From positions 618,676 through 682,675 of the forward strand of contig NZ_LN824141.1 in NCBI RefSeq assembly GCF_000953715.1: DNA of 64,000 nucleotides. Reading direction: 5' to 3'. Below are positions 1 through 7,285 of the stretch, in pieces. Within the stretch, counting starts at the first letter, position 1, and each line of letters begins with the position of its first letter. This DNA is from Defluviitoga tunisiensis (GTDB taxonomy: Bacteria; Thermotogota; Thermotogae; Petrotogales; Petrotogaceae). Position numbers and translations under genes: made by a program. The notes beneath the pieces were generated by a model that saw only the letters and a program-made list of their open reading frames with translations, was not told the origin of the DNA and did no database searches.

Positions 1-197
1 ATGCCATTTTTTATTTTTTCTTTTAAAAAGTCTTTTGCAGCCTTTGCCATTCTCCAAGCTGCTTTACCTATAGCGACTAAATAAATGTTTTCTCCTAAAC
101 TCATACTAGATAATTGTGATTTTACAGCATGTTCAGGTAATACTGAATCTATAGAATTGTTGATTATTCTTAAAGCATCTTCCCTTAATTTATTCAA
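1..197 (-). CDS. Glycerate 2-kinase family protein, N-terminal part (cut by window edge)
   Basis: The gene enters the window from its start, and only the first 65 codons are present. The start is TTG at 197 with an AGGAG ribosome binding site just upstream. The protein begins MNKLREDALRII and later has VAIGKAAWRMAKAAKDFL. This matches the N-terminal nucleotide-binding region of the DUF4147/MOFRL-type glycerate 2-kinases, which phosphorylate D-glycerate to 2-phosphoglycerate in serine or sugar-acid breakdown. It lies 16 bp downstream of the GGDEF gene on the same strand, so the two may be co-transcribed. The rest of the gene, including the MOFRL domain, is outside the window. Confidence 0.72.
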   Translation of the reverse strand, partial: MNKLREDALRIINNSIDSVLPEHAVKSQLSSMSLGENIYLVAIGKAAWRMAKAAKDFLKEKIKNG

Positions 198-213
198 AAC
201 ATCAACTCCTAAA

Positions 214-1332
214 TTAATGATTTAAATTACTTTTTTGTAAGTACATTTTTTTATCTGCAATTTCTATAGCTCGTTGAATATTATTAGTTTCTAGAGGCAA
301 TAGACAATACCCCATACTACATGAAGATTTAATTATATAATCATCAATTATTATTGTATCACTAACTATAGATTGTAGCCTAGTTATTATCTTTTTGATA
401 TCTTCATGATTGTTTATATTTTTAAGGATTAATATAAATTCATCGCCACCGTATCTAAAAAAGTAATCTTCGACTCTAAGCACGTTTTTTATCCTTTTAA
501 CAATTGTTTTAAGTATTTGATCTCCGACTGTATGACCGAAAGTATCATTTATTTTTTTGAAACCATCGATGTCTATAAACACTAAAGCAATATTGTCGGT
601 GATTATCTGACGATTTTTCATATAATCTTCAAGGGCTTTTCTGTTATAAATTTCAGTTAGAGGATCCAAATGAAAATTTAAAAATAATTCATTTAACTTA
701 AATACTTTTGTTAATACATTTTCAATTTCGATTTTAAAACTCCTGGCAAGCTCCTTTTCAATTTTTGTAAATTTTTTAGTTTTGAACCAATCGATATTTA
801 ATACCCCAACAATTTCATCGCCAATCTTAATTGGAATACCCAACCAAGAAACGGTTAAAGGATTTTCTTGTTTCCAGGTAACGTTTTCTTTTACATTTTT
901 GATAAAAAGAGAGCTATTAGACTCTAGCACGTTTCTAATGTTTTCACCTTCATTTTCTAATTCATATGCAATATCTTCTAAAGGTAAAAAATCTAAATTC
1001 TTAGACCATGTCAAAAATGTCCAATGTGCTTTAGTTGGTGTTAATAAAAAACTCCAAGAGTCAGATTTTAAAAAATCAGGCAAATGCTCAATAAAGATTC
1101 TTAAAATGTCACTTTTTTCTTTTTCATCTTCTAGACAATAGAGTGCCGTTTCATACAATATGCTTTTAAACCTATTAATAACAGTTTTTTTGGGTGAAGG
1201 AGGAATGAAAATGAAGAACCTCTCTTTATTGGAGGTTAATCTCTTAATGTATTTAACTGTTTGAATGCCACGAAATAGAATTAATGCTAATAAAAACGTA
1301 ACAAAGGTTAAGTAAATTAATACTAAATACAT
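214..1332 (-). CDS. Membrane-anchored GGDEF diguanylate cyclase
   Basis: The 372-residue protein probably makes cyclic di-GMP from two GTP. It has one N-terminal transmembrane segment (about residues 2-22), then a region resembling a GAF-type sensory domain (about 70-210), and a C-terminal GGDEF domain. An intact GGDEF active-site motif lies at about 295-299. An RVED motif exactly five residues before it fits the RxxD inhibitory site for product feedback. ATG start. A TGATATAAT promoter box lies about 45 bp upstream, divergent from the aldo/keto reductase promoter. The sensed signal cannot be read from the sequence. Confidence 0.9.
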   Translation of the reverse strand: MYLVLIYLTFVTFLLALILFRGIQTVKYIKRLTSNKERFFIFIPPSPKKTVINRFKSILYETALYCLEDEKEKSDILRIFIEHLPDFLKSDSWSFLLTPTKAHWTFLTWSKNLDFLPLEDIAYELENEGENIRNVLESNSSLFIKNVKENVTWKQENPLTVSWLGIPIKIGDEIVGVLNIDWFKTKKFTKIEKELARSFKIEIENVLTKVFKLNELFLNFHLDPLTEIYNRKALEDYMKNRQIITDNIALVFIDIDGFKKINDTFGHTVGDQILKTIVKRIKNVLRVEDYFFRYGGDEFILILKNINNHEDIKKIITRLQSIVSDTIIIDDYIIKSSCSMGYCLLPLETNNIQRAIEIADKKMYLQKSNLNH

Positions 1333-1378
1333 AAAATCACCAAAATTCTTTTAATTTTTACTTAAAATCTGTCAAAAA

Positions 1379-1387
1379 ATTATATCA
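1379..1387 (-). promoter_or_regulatory. Extended -10 promoter for the GGDEF gene
   Basis: On the minus strand the sequence reads TGATATAAT, a perfect TATAAT with a TG extension, about 45 bp before the start codon. No clear -35 is visible. It lies back to back with an identical box serving the plus-strand gene. Confidence 0.5.
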
Positions 1388-1415
1388 CAAGCAAAAATTA
1401 AAAAGAACTATTTTA

Positions 1416-1424
1416 TGATATAAT
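1416..1424 (+). promoter_or_regulatory. Extended -10 promoter for the aldo/keto reductase gene
   Basis: TGATATAAT lies 44 bp before the GTG start at 1469. Spacing to the expected transcription start and to the AAGGAGGG ribosome binding site (1456-1463) is normal. The -35 region is poor, as expected for an extended -10 promoter. Confidence 0.5.
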
Positions 1425-1468
1425 TAAGTTAGTTAAGTAAACCATTTAACTGCACAAGGAGGGATATT

Positions 1469-2437
1469 GTGAAATATAACAATCTTGGTAAAGCAGGAAT
1501 AAAAGTAAGTGAAATTTCGTTGGGTTCTTGGTTAACTTTTGGAAATCAACTAGACACTGAAGGTGTAAAGCAAACAATGAGAACGGCTTATGAACATGGC
1601 ATAAACTTCTTTGATAACGCCGAAGCTTATGCAAATGGGCTTTCTGAATCATTAATGGGAATGGCAATAAAAGAGTATCGTCGAGAAGATCTTGTTATTT
1701 CAACAAAAATATTTTGGGGTGGAAAAGGACCTAATGATTTAGGTGTGTCAAGAAAACATCTCTTAGAAGGAATATGGAATTCATTGAAACGATTGCAACT
1801 TGACTATGTAGATCTAATCTTTTGTCACAGACCTGATCCAACTACCCCTATAGAAGAAACAGTGTTTGCGATGGATTATATAATAAGGAATGGGTTGGCC
1901 TTGTATTGGGGTACCTCTGAATGGTCCGCAAAACAGTTGGAAGAAGCATACACTATTGCTGATAAAAGAAATTTAATACCTCCTTCAATGGAACAGCCTC
2001 AATATAACATGTTTGTTAGAGAAAAGGTTGAAAAAGAATTTTTACCTCTTTATCAGAAATATGGATTAGGGTTAACTACGTTTAGTCCTTTAGCTAGCGG
2101 ACTATTAACTGGAAAATATAACGAAGGGATACCAGAAAATAGTAGATTGGCTAAATTTAAGGGTTTAAAAGATGATTTGGAGAAAGATGGTCTGCTCTCT
2201 TCAAAAAATATAGAAAAGGTAAAAAGGTTATCTAAAATTGCAAATGATCTTGGCGCAACTATGGCCCAACTTGCAATAGCCTGGATACTTAAAAATCCGC
2301 ATGTAAGCACAGTTATTATAGGCGCAAGTAGACCTGAACAGGTCATAGAAAATGTAAAAGCAACAGAAGTTAAAGATAAATTGACAGAGGATGTAATGCT
2401 AGAAATAGAAAATATATTAGATAACAAACCGTTATAA
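1469..2437 (+). CDS. Aldo/keto reductase
   Basis: This 322-residue cytosolic oxidoreductase reduces aldehydes or ketones with NAD(P)H. The full TIM-barrel length is present. The catalytic tetrad is visible as Asp49 and Tyr54 ([11 protein letters not shown]), Lys80 (VISTK) and His120 (IFCH). The C-terminal cofactor motif appears as [14 protein letters not shown]. Overall it resembles the AKR branch that includes potassium-channel beta subunits and YghZ. Starts with GTG after a strong AAGGAGGG site. It is a single-gene unit with its own promoter and terminator. The substrate is unknown. Confidence 0.9.
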   Translation: MKYNNLGKAGIKVSEISLGSWLTFGNQLDTEGVKQTMRTAYEHGINFFDNAEAYANGLSESLMGMAIKEYRREDLVISTKIFWGGKGPNDLGVSRKHLLEGIWNSLKRLQLDYVDLIFCHRPDPTTPIEETVFAMDYIIRNGLALYWGTSEWSAKQLEEAYTIADKRNLIPPSMEQPQYNMFVREKVEKEFLPLYQKYGLGLTTFSPLASGLLTGKYNEGIPENSRLAKFKGLKDDLEKDGLLSSKNIEKVKRLSKIANDLGATMAQLAIAWILKNPHVSTVIIGASRPEQVIENVKATEVKDKLTEDVMLEIENILDNKPL

Positions 2438-2498
2438 AAACCCTAAAGGTAGTGTGTGTTTAACTCTTTGACCACATCTTGAAAGATTACCTTTAAAA

Positions 2499-2526
2499 AA
2501 CAACCCTGCATTTTGTCAGGGTTGTT
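2499..2526. terminator. Bidirectional rho-independent terminator
   Basis: A 10 bp perfect stem AACAACCCTG / CAGGGTTGTT with an 8 nt loop lies between the convergent aldo/keto reductase and DUF4180 genes. A-rich and T-rich flanks suit both directions. Confidence 0.75.
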
Positions 2527-2560
2527 AATTTGATAACTTAATATAATAAATCAAATAACT

Positions 2561-2926
2561 TTAAAATGAACTTAATTTTCTAACAGCTGTTAACTCATCT
2601 GGTAAAAAGAAAAAGTGGTTTCCGTTGTTACTTTCATAGATGAAATCTTTTAGACTTTTACTTGAGTATTTAGAAAAATCTCCAACAATTGCTATTTTCA
2701 CTTGGTAATTTACAAATTTTTGCAATATTTCACCCGCAATTTTAGTCTTTAAATCAAAAAAGTCTTCACAAATAGCTTCCTTATTTATTATAATTCTATC
2801 GCATCCTGTTTTATACAACATAGTCATCATGAAATCAAGCGCTGATTGTACATCTTTGATTATTACTTCTTGGCTATTAACAATAGCAATTTTGATATTA
2901 TTCTCTTTTACAATGTTAATTGTCAT
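2561..2926 (-). CDS. DUF4180 protein
   Basis: A 121-residue protein of the DUF4180 family. It is recognised from the conserved block CDRIIINKEAICEDFFDLKT, followed by AGEILQKFVNY and VGDFSKYSSKSLKDFIYE, which is nearly invariant in this family. The fold is expected to be STAS-like (inference), and the function is unknown. No signal peptide or membrane segment. It is the last gene of a unit with lipoamide dehydrogenase (47 bp gap). Its start is unusual: a strong GGGAGGTG lies about 20 nt before the ATG, and an in-frame TAA lies between them, so no closer start exists. Confidence 0.85.
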   Translation of the reverse strand: MTINIVKENNIKIAIVNSQEVIIKDVQSALDFMMTMLYKTGCDRIIINKEAICEDFFDLKTKIAGEILQKFVNYQVKIAIVGDFSKYSSKSLKDFIYESNNGNHFFFLPDELTAVRKLSSF

Positions 2927-2973
2927 ATTTGTTTATAAGGGTATTTCACCTCCCTATTGTTTGTTAGGTAAAA

Positions 2974-4332
2974 TTATATGTGAATAGCTTTTCCTTCTAC
3001 TCCTTCAACAGCTTCTAGTATTATTTCACTTAAAGTTGGATGAGGATGGATTGCATCTGTAAGTTGATTAGTGGTCATTCCATACTTGACAGCTAATACG
3101 CCTTCCATGATCATCTCTGTTGCATTCTGGGAAACTATGGAAATACCGATTATTTTTTTTGATCTTTTGTCTGCGATTACCTTAACAAAACCATTTTTTT
3201 CATTTATAGTTCTGGCTCTTGCATTAGCAGAAACAGGGAACTTAGATACAATTACTTCTTCTGGATTGGCATCTTTTTCTTTTATACCTACAGTTGCAAT
3301 TTCAGGATTAGAAAAAATGACATTTGGTACTGCATTGTAATCCATTATTTTCTTCTCTCCTGCAATATTATGAGCGGCAACAATTCCTTCATACATTGCA
3401 ACATGAGCTAACATAATATCTGCTCTAATATCTCCTATCGCATAGATATTTGAGATATTTGTTCTCATATTAAGATCAGTTTTTATACCTTTGTTTATTT
3501 CTATCCCTATTTTTTTTACGTCTTCAGGAATTACCGGCTTTCTTCCCACTGCTAACAGAATTTTTTCGCTGTTAATTTCTGTTATTTTTCCATTTTCTTC
3601 TATCTTTGAAATATACATTTTACCGTCTTTTTCGACATTGATAACCTTATTTTTTTCGTAGATTTCAACGCCTTTTCTCAAAAGACTTCTTTTAATTTCT
3701 TGAGAAACATCTAAATCTTCAGTTGGCAATATATGATCCATCAATTCTACAATATATACCTTTTTCCCTAAACTTGCCAGAAAAGTTGCAAATTCTACTC
3801 CAATTACACCTCCACCAACTATAAGAATTGAATTAGGAATATCTTTTAAATTGATGAAAAAATCATCGCTAGTCCAAATTCCTTCTATGCTATTAAATGG
3901 AGGAAATACAGCCGGTTCTGAGCCATGGGCTAATATTATGTTTTTGGTTTCTAGAATGTTATTACCTGTTTTCACATGATTTGTATCAACTATTTCAGCA
4001 GTGGCATTTATAAAATCGATTTTATTTTTTTTGATTAAATACTCAATTCCTTTTCTTGTTTGAGTGACTACTGTTGTTAAATAATTATCCATTTTGTTTA
4101 AATCATAAGATACCGAATTAATATTTATTCCAAATTTATTAGATTTAGAAATTATTTCGTCATACAAGTGAGCGCAAGAGAGTAAAGTTTTAGTAGGAAT
4201 ACATCCTTTGTTAGTACATGTTCCGCCCAAATATTCTTTTTCAATTATTGCCACTTTTTTTCCTAACTGAGATAATCTAATTGCCGAAACATACCCAGCA
4301 GGCCCTGCTCCAATAATAATAACATCGTACAT
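2974..4332 (-). CDS. lpdA: Dihydrolipoyl dehydrogenase
   Basis: This 452-residue FAD and NAD-dependent disulfide oxidoreductase reoxidises protein-bound dihydrolipoamide. The N-terminal FAD motif GAGPAGY, the redox pair Cys39 and Cys44 (GGTCTNKGC), a second nucleotide motif (GGGVIGVEFA) and the C-terminal HPHPTLSE with the catalytic His431-Glu436 dyad are all intact. ATG start after a GGGGGT site. It lies 4 bp after an AhpD-like gene. No E1, E2 or glycine-cleavage genes are nearby, so the lipoyl partner is unclear. A role with the AhpD-like neighbour in peroxide defence is possible, because AhpD can use lipoamide dehydrogenase as a reductant in other bacteria. Confidence 0.9.
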   Translation of the reverse strand: MYDVIIIGAGPAGYVSAIRLSQLGKKVAIIEKEYLGGTCTNKGCIPTKTLLSCAHLYDEIISKSNKFGININSVSYDLNKMDNYLTTVVTQTRKGIEYLIKKNKIDFINATAEIVDTNHVKTGNNILETKNIILAHGSEPAVFPPFNSIEGIWTSDDFFINLKDIPNSILIVGGGVIGVEFATFLASLGKKVYIVELMDHILPTEDLDVSQEIKRSLLRKGVEIYEKNKVINVEKDGKMYISKIEENGKITEINSEKILLAVGRKPVIPEDVKKIGIEINKGIKTDLNMRTNISNIYAIGDIRADIMLAHVAMYEGIVAAHNIAGEKKIMDYNAVPNVIFSNPEIATVGIKEKDANPEEVIVSKFPVSANARARTINEKNGFVKVIADKRSKKIIGISIVSQNATEMIMEGVLAVKYGMTTNQLTDAIHPHPTLSEIILEAVEGVEGKAIHI

Positions 4333-4336
4333 TAAA

Positions 4337-4678
4337 TTACCCCCTAAATTCTTTTAATGCATCTAGAACCAATCCCGCATGCATTAATGCTGGGCCACCA
4401 CCCATTAGGATAGCCATCCATGCAGCTTCTAGTATCTCTTCTTCTGATGCACCTTCATTTATAGCTTCTTTAACATGAAAGGCTATACACCATTCACAAT
4501 CTCTTGCAATTGATAACGCTACTGCTATAAGTTCTTTAGTTTTTTTGTCTAAAGATTCACCTTCTTCTTTTTCAATAGCTTCTACCATTTTTTGAAAAGC
4601 CTGCATTTTCTCTGGGCTTTTTTTAGCAAATTCTGACATCCATTTTTGAGCTTGAGAATATGCTTCTTTCATACTCAT
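4337..4678 (-). CDS. Carboxymuconolactone decarboxylase/AhpD-like protein
   Basis: A 113-residue helical protein of the CMD/AhpD family, with the redox motif CEWCIAFH (CxxC then His four residues on) that is typical of alkylhydroperoxidase AhpD-like members. The chosen start is ATG at 4678, about 6 nt after AAGGGGTG. A GTG three codons upstream overlaps that ribosome binding site and is less likely. The gene lies 4 bp before lpdA, which suggests a functional pair: dithiol reduction of this protein by a lipoamide-type system. Substrate unknown. Confidence 0.85.
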   Translation of the reverse strand: MSMKEAYSQAQKWMSEFAKKSPEKMQAFQKMVEAIEKEEGESLDKKTKELIAVALSIARDCEWCIAFHVKEAINEGASEEEILEAAWMAILMGGGPALMHAGLVLDALKEFRG

Positions 4679-4820
4679 AAAAATCACCCCTTATTTAGAT
4701 AAATTTTTTGTGTACCTTATGAACATATGCAATTGTAACTATACTAATTATACAATTATTTGAATAATAAAACTAAAAAATTATGAAATGTGATAGAATA
4801 TCTATGATAAATTTGATTTT

Positions 4821-4896
4821 CGGGGCGTAGCGCAGATGGAAGCGCGTTGGTTTCGGGAACCAAAGGTCGCTGGTTCAAATCCAGTCGTCCCGACCA
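4821..4896 (+). tRNA. tRNA-Pro(CGG)
   Basis: A full cloverleaf: acceptor CGGGGCG/CGTCCCG with one G-U pair, D arm GCGC/GCGC, anticodon stem TTGGT/ACCAA with loop TTCGGGA (anticodon CGG), and a TTCAAAT T-loop. CCA is encoded. A TGATAGAAT box about 22 nt upstream is the likely promoter. Confidence 0.95.
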
Positions 4897-4902
4897 TAGA
4901 TT

Positions 4903-4938
4903 AAAAGTCTCTTCTTATACAAATAAGAAGAGACTTTT
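4903..4938. terminator. Terminator after tRNA-Pro
   Basis: A 16 bp perfect stem beginning AAAAGTCTCTTC and closing GAAGAGACTTTT, with a 4 nt loop, followed by T residues. The A-tract on the other side lets it also stop the convergent PP-loop gene. Confidence 0.85.
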
Positions 4939-4970
4939 TTCTTATCCATGAGCAAATAATTCAATTTGAT

Positions 4971-5939
4971 TTAAATTTTTTCATAACCATAGACAGAAAA
5001 GGTCCAAAGCTTTTGATTTGAGCTCTTTTTCCATTCTGCGGTTAAGGGCATAGCAAATTCAGGAGCTAATCTTCCATTTAATATCCAATGCCTTGATTCC
5101 TCGTTGTTATAAATTCCGGGATTTGCAAGGATTTTTAGTTTCAAAGGTCTATCTACTACATCAATTTTATCTATACTTTTTTCTTTTTCTAAATTATAAA
5201 CAACTTCATTAATAATGTAATTTTCTGGAAGGGGTCTTATATTAATCAAAGCGATATTTTGTGAAAGAGGTCCAATTATTTTTACATTTGCAATTTCTCG
5301 TTTAATATCATAAAAATCTAAAATATCAATTAAAACCTCATTTGCTATTACCGCTGACCTTGAATGATATTGCGAATTAACGGCCATTTTCAAAAGATGT
5401 TTAAATTTGCATCCTTCTCTTATGCTGTTTTCCCCTATTTTAGGTATTGTAAAATTATAGAAATTTAAAATCTCTTTGATTTCATTTTTATTTAAATTTA
5501 TTAAAGGGGAATAAATTCCATCCATAAATTTGATGCCAGTTTTTCCCCATGAATCAGACATATTGGCTCCAGATGCTATAATCCCGTTATGAGCAAATTC
5601 TTTCACTTTTCTTATTTTTACTTCTCTTGTGCATTGATTACAGTTTGGTCCATGATACATTATAATTTCTTGTTCGTTGTTACTGCTTATAAAGTTTAGT
5701 TTTAATTTAAGCTCTTTAGATAAAAGCAAGACAGCTTCAATAGCTTTAGAGTAAGAATATGCTCCAAAGCAAACGTTTACCAAAGTTATTTGATCGTTGG
5801 GTAAAGCATCTCGTGCAAGTAAAGCAACAACTGTGCTATCCATTCCACCAGAAAAAGCAATGTAAAGGGGTTGGTTCCCCACGATTTGTTTGATTTCCTC
5901 TTTTATATTATTAATTGTGTCATTTATATTTCTAGACAA
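4971..5939 (-). CDS. PP-loop ATPase, LarE-like sulfur transferase family
   Basis: A 322-residue protein with the adenylating PP-loop SGGMDST at about residues 30-36, then CNQC at about 115-118, and a third cysteine in EGCKFKHLL at about 178. The order PP-loop, CxxC, IASGANMSDS, SPLINLNKNEI is that of the LarE/ExsB group. LarE supplies sulfur for the nickel-pincer cofactor of lactate racemase, and some three-cysteine LarE homologues carry a [4Fe-4S] cluster (family knowledge). Here about 100 further C-terminal residues are unassigned, and no larB, larC or larA lies nearby, so another thiolation substrate is possible. Starts at TTG after GGAGGT. Its upstream region is repeat element copy A, whose tail probably contains its promoter. 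Confidence 0.75.
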   Translation of the reverse strand: MSRNINDTINNIKEEIKQIVGNQPLYIAFSGGMDSTVVALLARDALPNDQITLVNVCFGAYSYSKAIEAVLLLSKELKLKLNFISSNNEQEIIMYHGPNCNQCTREVKIRKVKEFAHNGIIASGANMSDSWGKTGIKFMDGIYSPLINLNKNEIKEILNFYNFTIPKIGENSIREGCKFKHLLKMAVNSQYHSRSAVIANEVLIDILDFYDIKREIANVKIIGPLSQNIALINIRPLPENYIINEVVYNLEKEKSIDKIDVVDRPLKLKILANPGIYNNEESRHWILNGRLAPEFAMPLTAEWKKSSNQKLWTFSVYGYEKI

Positions 5940-5976
5940 AATGCATATACCTCCAAAATAGCGTTATGTTAGTTAC

Positions 5977-6003
5977 TTTAGAAATTCTAGAATCCGTATT
6001 ATA
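5977..6003 (-). promoter_or_regulatory. Element tail A: -10 box and 15 bp dyad
   Basis: On the minus strand TATAAT (6003-5998) is followed after 6 nt by TCTAGAA-T-TTCTAAA (5991-5977), an imperfect copy of the dyad shared by all four elements. The dyad ends 37 nt before the TTG start of the PP-loop gene. A dyad at the expected transcription start suggests a repressor site (inference). Confidence 0.45.
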
Positions 6004-6240
6004 TTAATGTAGATTTCATATTTGCTTTTTTACAAAATACCTCGCTATTTTCTTAATTTTTTTACTTTTAGGTACTTGTAGGTAGGAAGGGCGGAGGGCT
6101 TCGCCCTAAACCCTTTATAAATTCAAATGCTTACTTTTAGAAAATCTTCATTTTTTAATTTTTTTACTTTTAAGTACTTGTAGGTAGGAAAGGGCGGAGG
6201 GCTTCGCCCTAAACCCATTATAAATTCAAAGGTTATAAAA
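5977..6240 (-). repeat. Dispersed hairpin/promoter repeat element, copy A (two units)
   Basis: This fills the intergenic region 5940-6394. Read on the minus strand it has two units with hairpins at 6198-6210 and 6095-6107 (AGGGC-GAA-GCCCT), 103 bp apart. Each is followed by CTACAAGTAC-type sequence. A tail with TATAAT and a 15 bp dyad then follows, next to the start of the PP-loop gene. The first unit lacks the TTTTCTAAAAGTAAGC segment seen in other units. It aligns by eye with copies at 16441, 18430 and 38461. It has no coding capacity and no clear target-site duplication. Confidence 0.8.
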
Positions 6241-6344
6241 AAGTATATTAATCAGCATGGTAATTTTACAAAAAAAATGTTAAAAATAATAAAACTATAC
6301 AAAAAAAGAGAGTTTAATACGTATAAGATCATAAACAATAATGT

Positions 6345-6350
6345 TATAAT
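6345..6350 (+). promoter_or_regulatory. Extended -10 box for the AEC transporter gene
   Basis: TATAAT preceded by TGT (TGn extension) lies 44 bp before the GTG start at 6395. No good -35 is visible. Confidence 0.4.
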
Positions 6351-6394
6351 TATAGCAATTGTCTAAAAAATAATAGTTTATAGGGGTGTATAGC

Positions 6395-7285
6395 GTGACA
6401 GCTCTAATTAATTTTGTTGTAATAGTTTTGATGGGGTATATGTTTAAAAAACTATTTCCCAAAAACACAGGAGAAATATTGTCAACGTTGATTGTGAACT
6501 TCACACTTCCAATGACTGTATTTATAGGTATTAGTTCATCTAAAGTGTTATTATCAGATTTATACTTTATTTTAATAGGTTTTTTAGGTTGTTTGTTAAC
6601 TTTTTTTGGAGGTAAGATATTAGTTAATTTATTAAATATAGAAGATAAAAATGTGAGTACTGTGATATTATTATCTTTTTGTGGATTAAATATAGGGCTT
6701 TTTATGTATCCTTTAGCAGAAATGCTATGGGGAATCAATGCTATTACGTATTTTGCATTGTATGATTTAGGAAATAGTATTATTTTATACGGAATAGGAA
6801 AATCTGTAGCAGAAGGTAAAAAAGGTGGATTTAGAATATTAGACTTGTTAAAATTTCCCCCATTCATTGCATTGATATTGGGTTTGGTTTTTAATTTATT
6901 TGGAGTTACTTTGCCAGACTTGATAATGTCTCCAATCAAAATAATTAAGGATGCAAATAATTTTTTAATAATGTTTCTTGTTGGATTTTATTTTAGTGTT
7001 TCAACAATCAAAAAACATAGTAAAATTTTAACTATTACTTTAAGCACCAAATATCTAATAGGATTGGCTATTTCTTTATTAACCTTGCTAATTCCTGTAA
7101 GAAATCAACTAGAGAGAGTATCTCTTTTTATATCTCCCATGCTTCCTACAGCCATGATGGTCATAGTTTATTCGATAGAGAATAACTATGATTCAGAATT
7201 AGCAAGTAGTATTGTAAGTTTGACAGCCATAATATCATTTATTCTAGTTTTTTTAGCCTCAGCAATGTTTAATTTTGGTATTTAA
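6395..7285 (+). CDS. AEC family transporter (auxin efflux carrier type)
   Basis: A 296-residue integral membrane protein with about ten hydrophobic segments and two repeated halves, typical of the AEC/bile-acid-transporter fold. The N-terminal half has the conserved NFTLPMTVFIGI and the C-terminal half ISPMLPTAMMVIVYS. AEC members export or take up small carboxylates such as malate or malonate, but the substrate cannot be assigned here. The GTG at 6395 is preferred (TAGGGGTG 6-7 nt upstream) over the GTG at 6386, which overlaps that site. Its stop overlaps the stop of the convergent ABC permease by 4 bp, with no terminator between. Confidence 0.85.
   Translation: MTALINFVVIVLMGYMFKKLFPKNTGEILSTLIVNFTLPMTVFIGISSSKVLLSDLYFILIGFLGCLLTFFGGKILVNLLNIEDKNVSTVILLSFCGLNIGLFMYPLAEMLWGINAITYFALYDLGNSIILYGIGKSVAEGKKGGFRILDLLKFPPFIALILGLVFNLFGVTLPDLIMSPIKIIKDANNFLIMFLVGFYFSVSTIKKHSKILTITLSTKYLIGLAISLLTLLIPVRNQLERVSLFISPMLPTAMMVIVYSIENNYDSELASSIVSLTAIISFILVFLASAMFNFGI

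Noticed and set aside
2926-2955. Short leader peptide (GTG start, eight codons) ending at the DUF4180 start
   Set aside because: The GTG is part of the GGGAGGTG ribosome binding site itself, leaving no spacer, so initiation there is unlikely.
5940-6394. Insertion sequence remnant at repeat copy A
   Set aside because: No transposase coding, no terminal inverted repeats of IS type, and no target-site duplication seen. The fixed distance to start codons argues for a regulatory cassette.
6295-6939. 214-residue open frame on the minus strand
   Set aside because: It lies antisense to the AEC transporter gene, mostly translates to Pro/Asn/Ile/Lys-rich filler without any family motif, and has no ribosome binding site.
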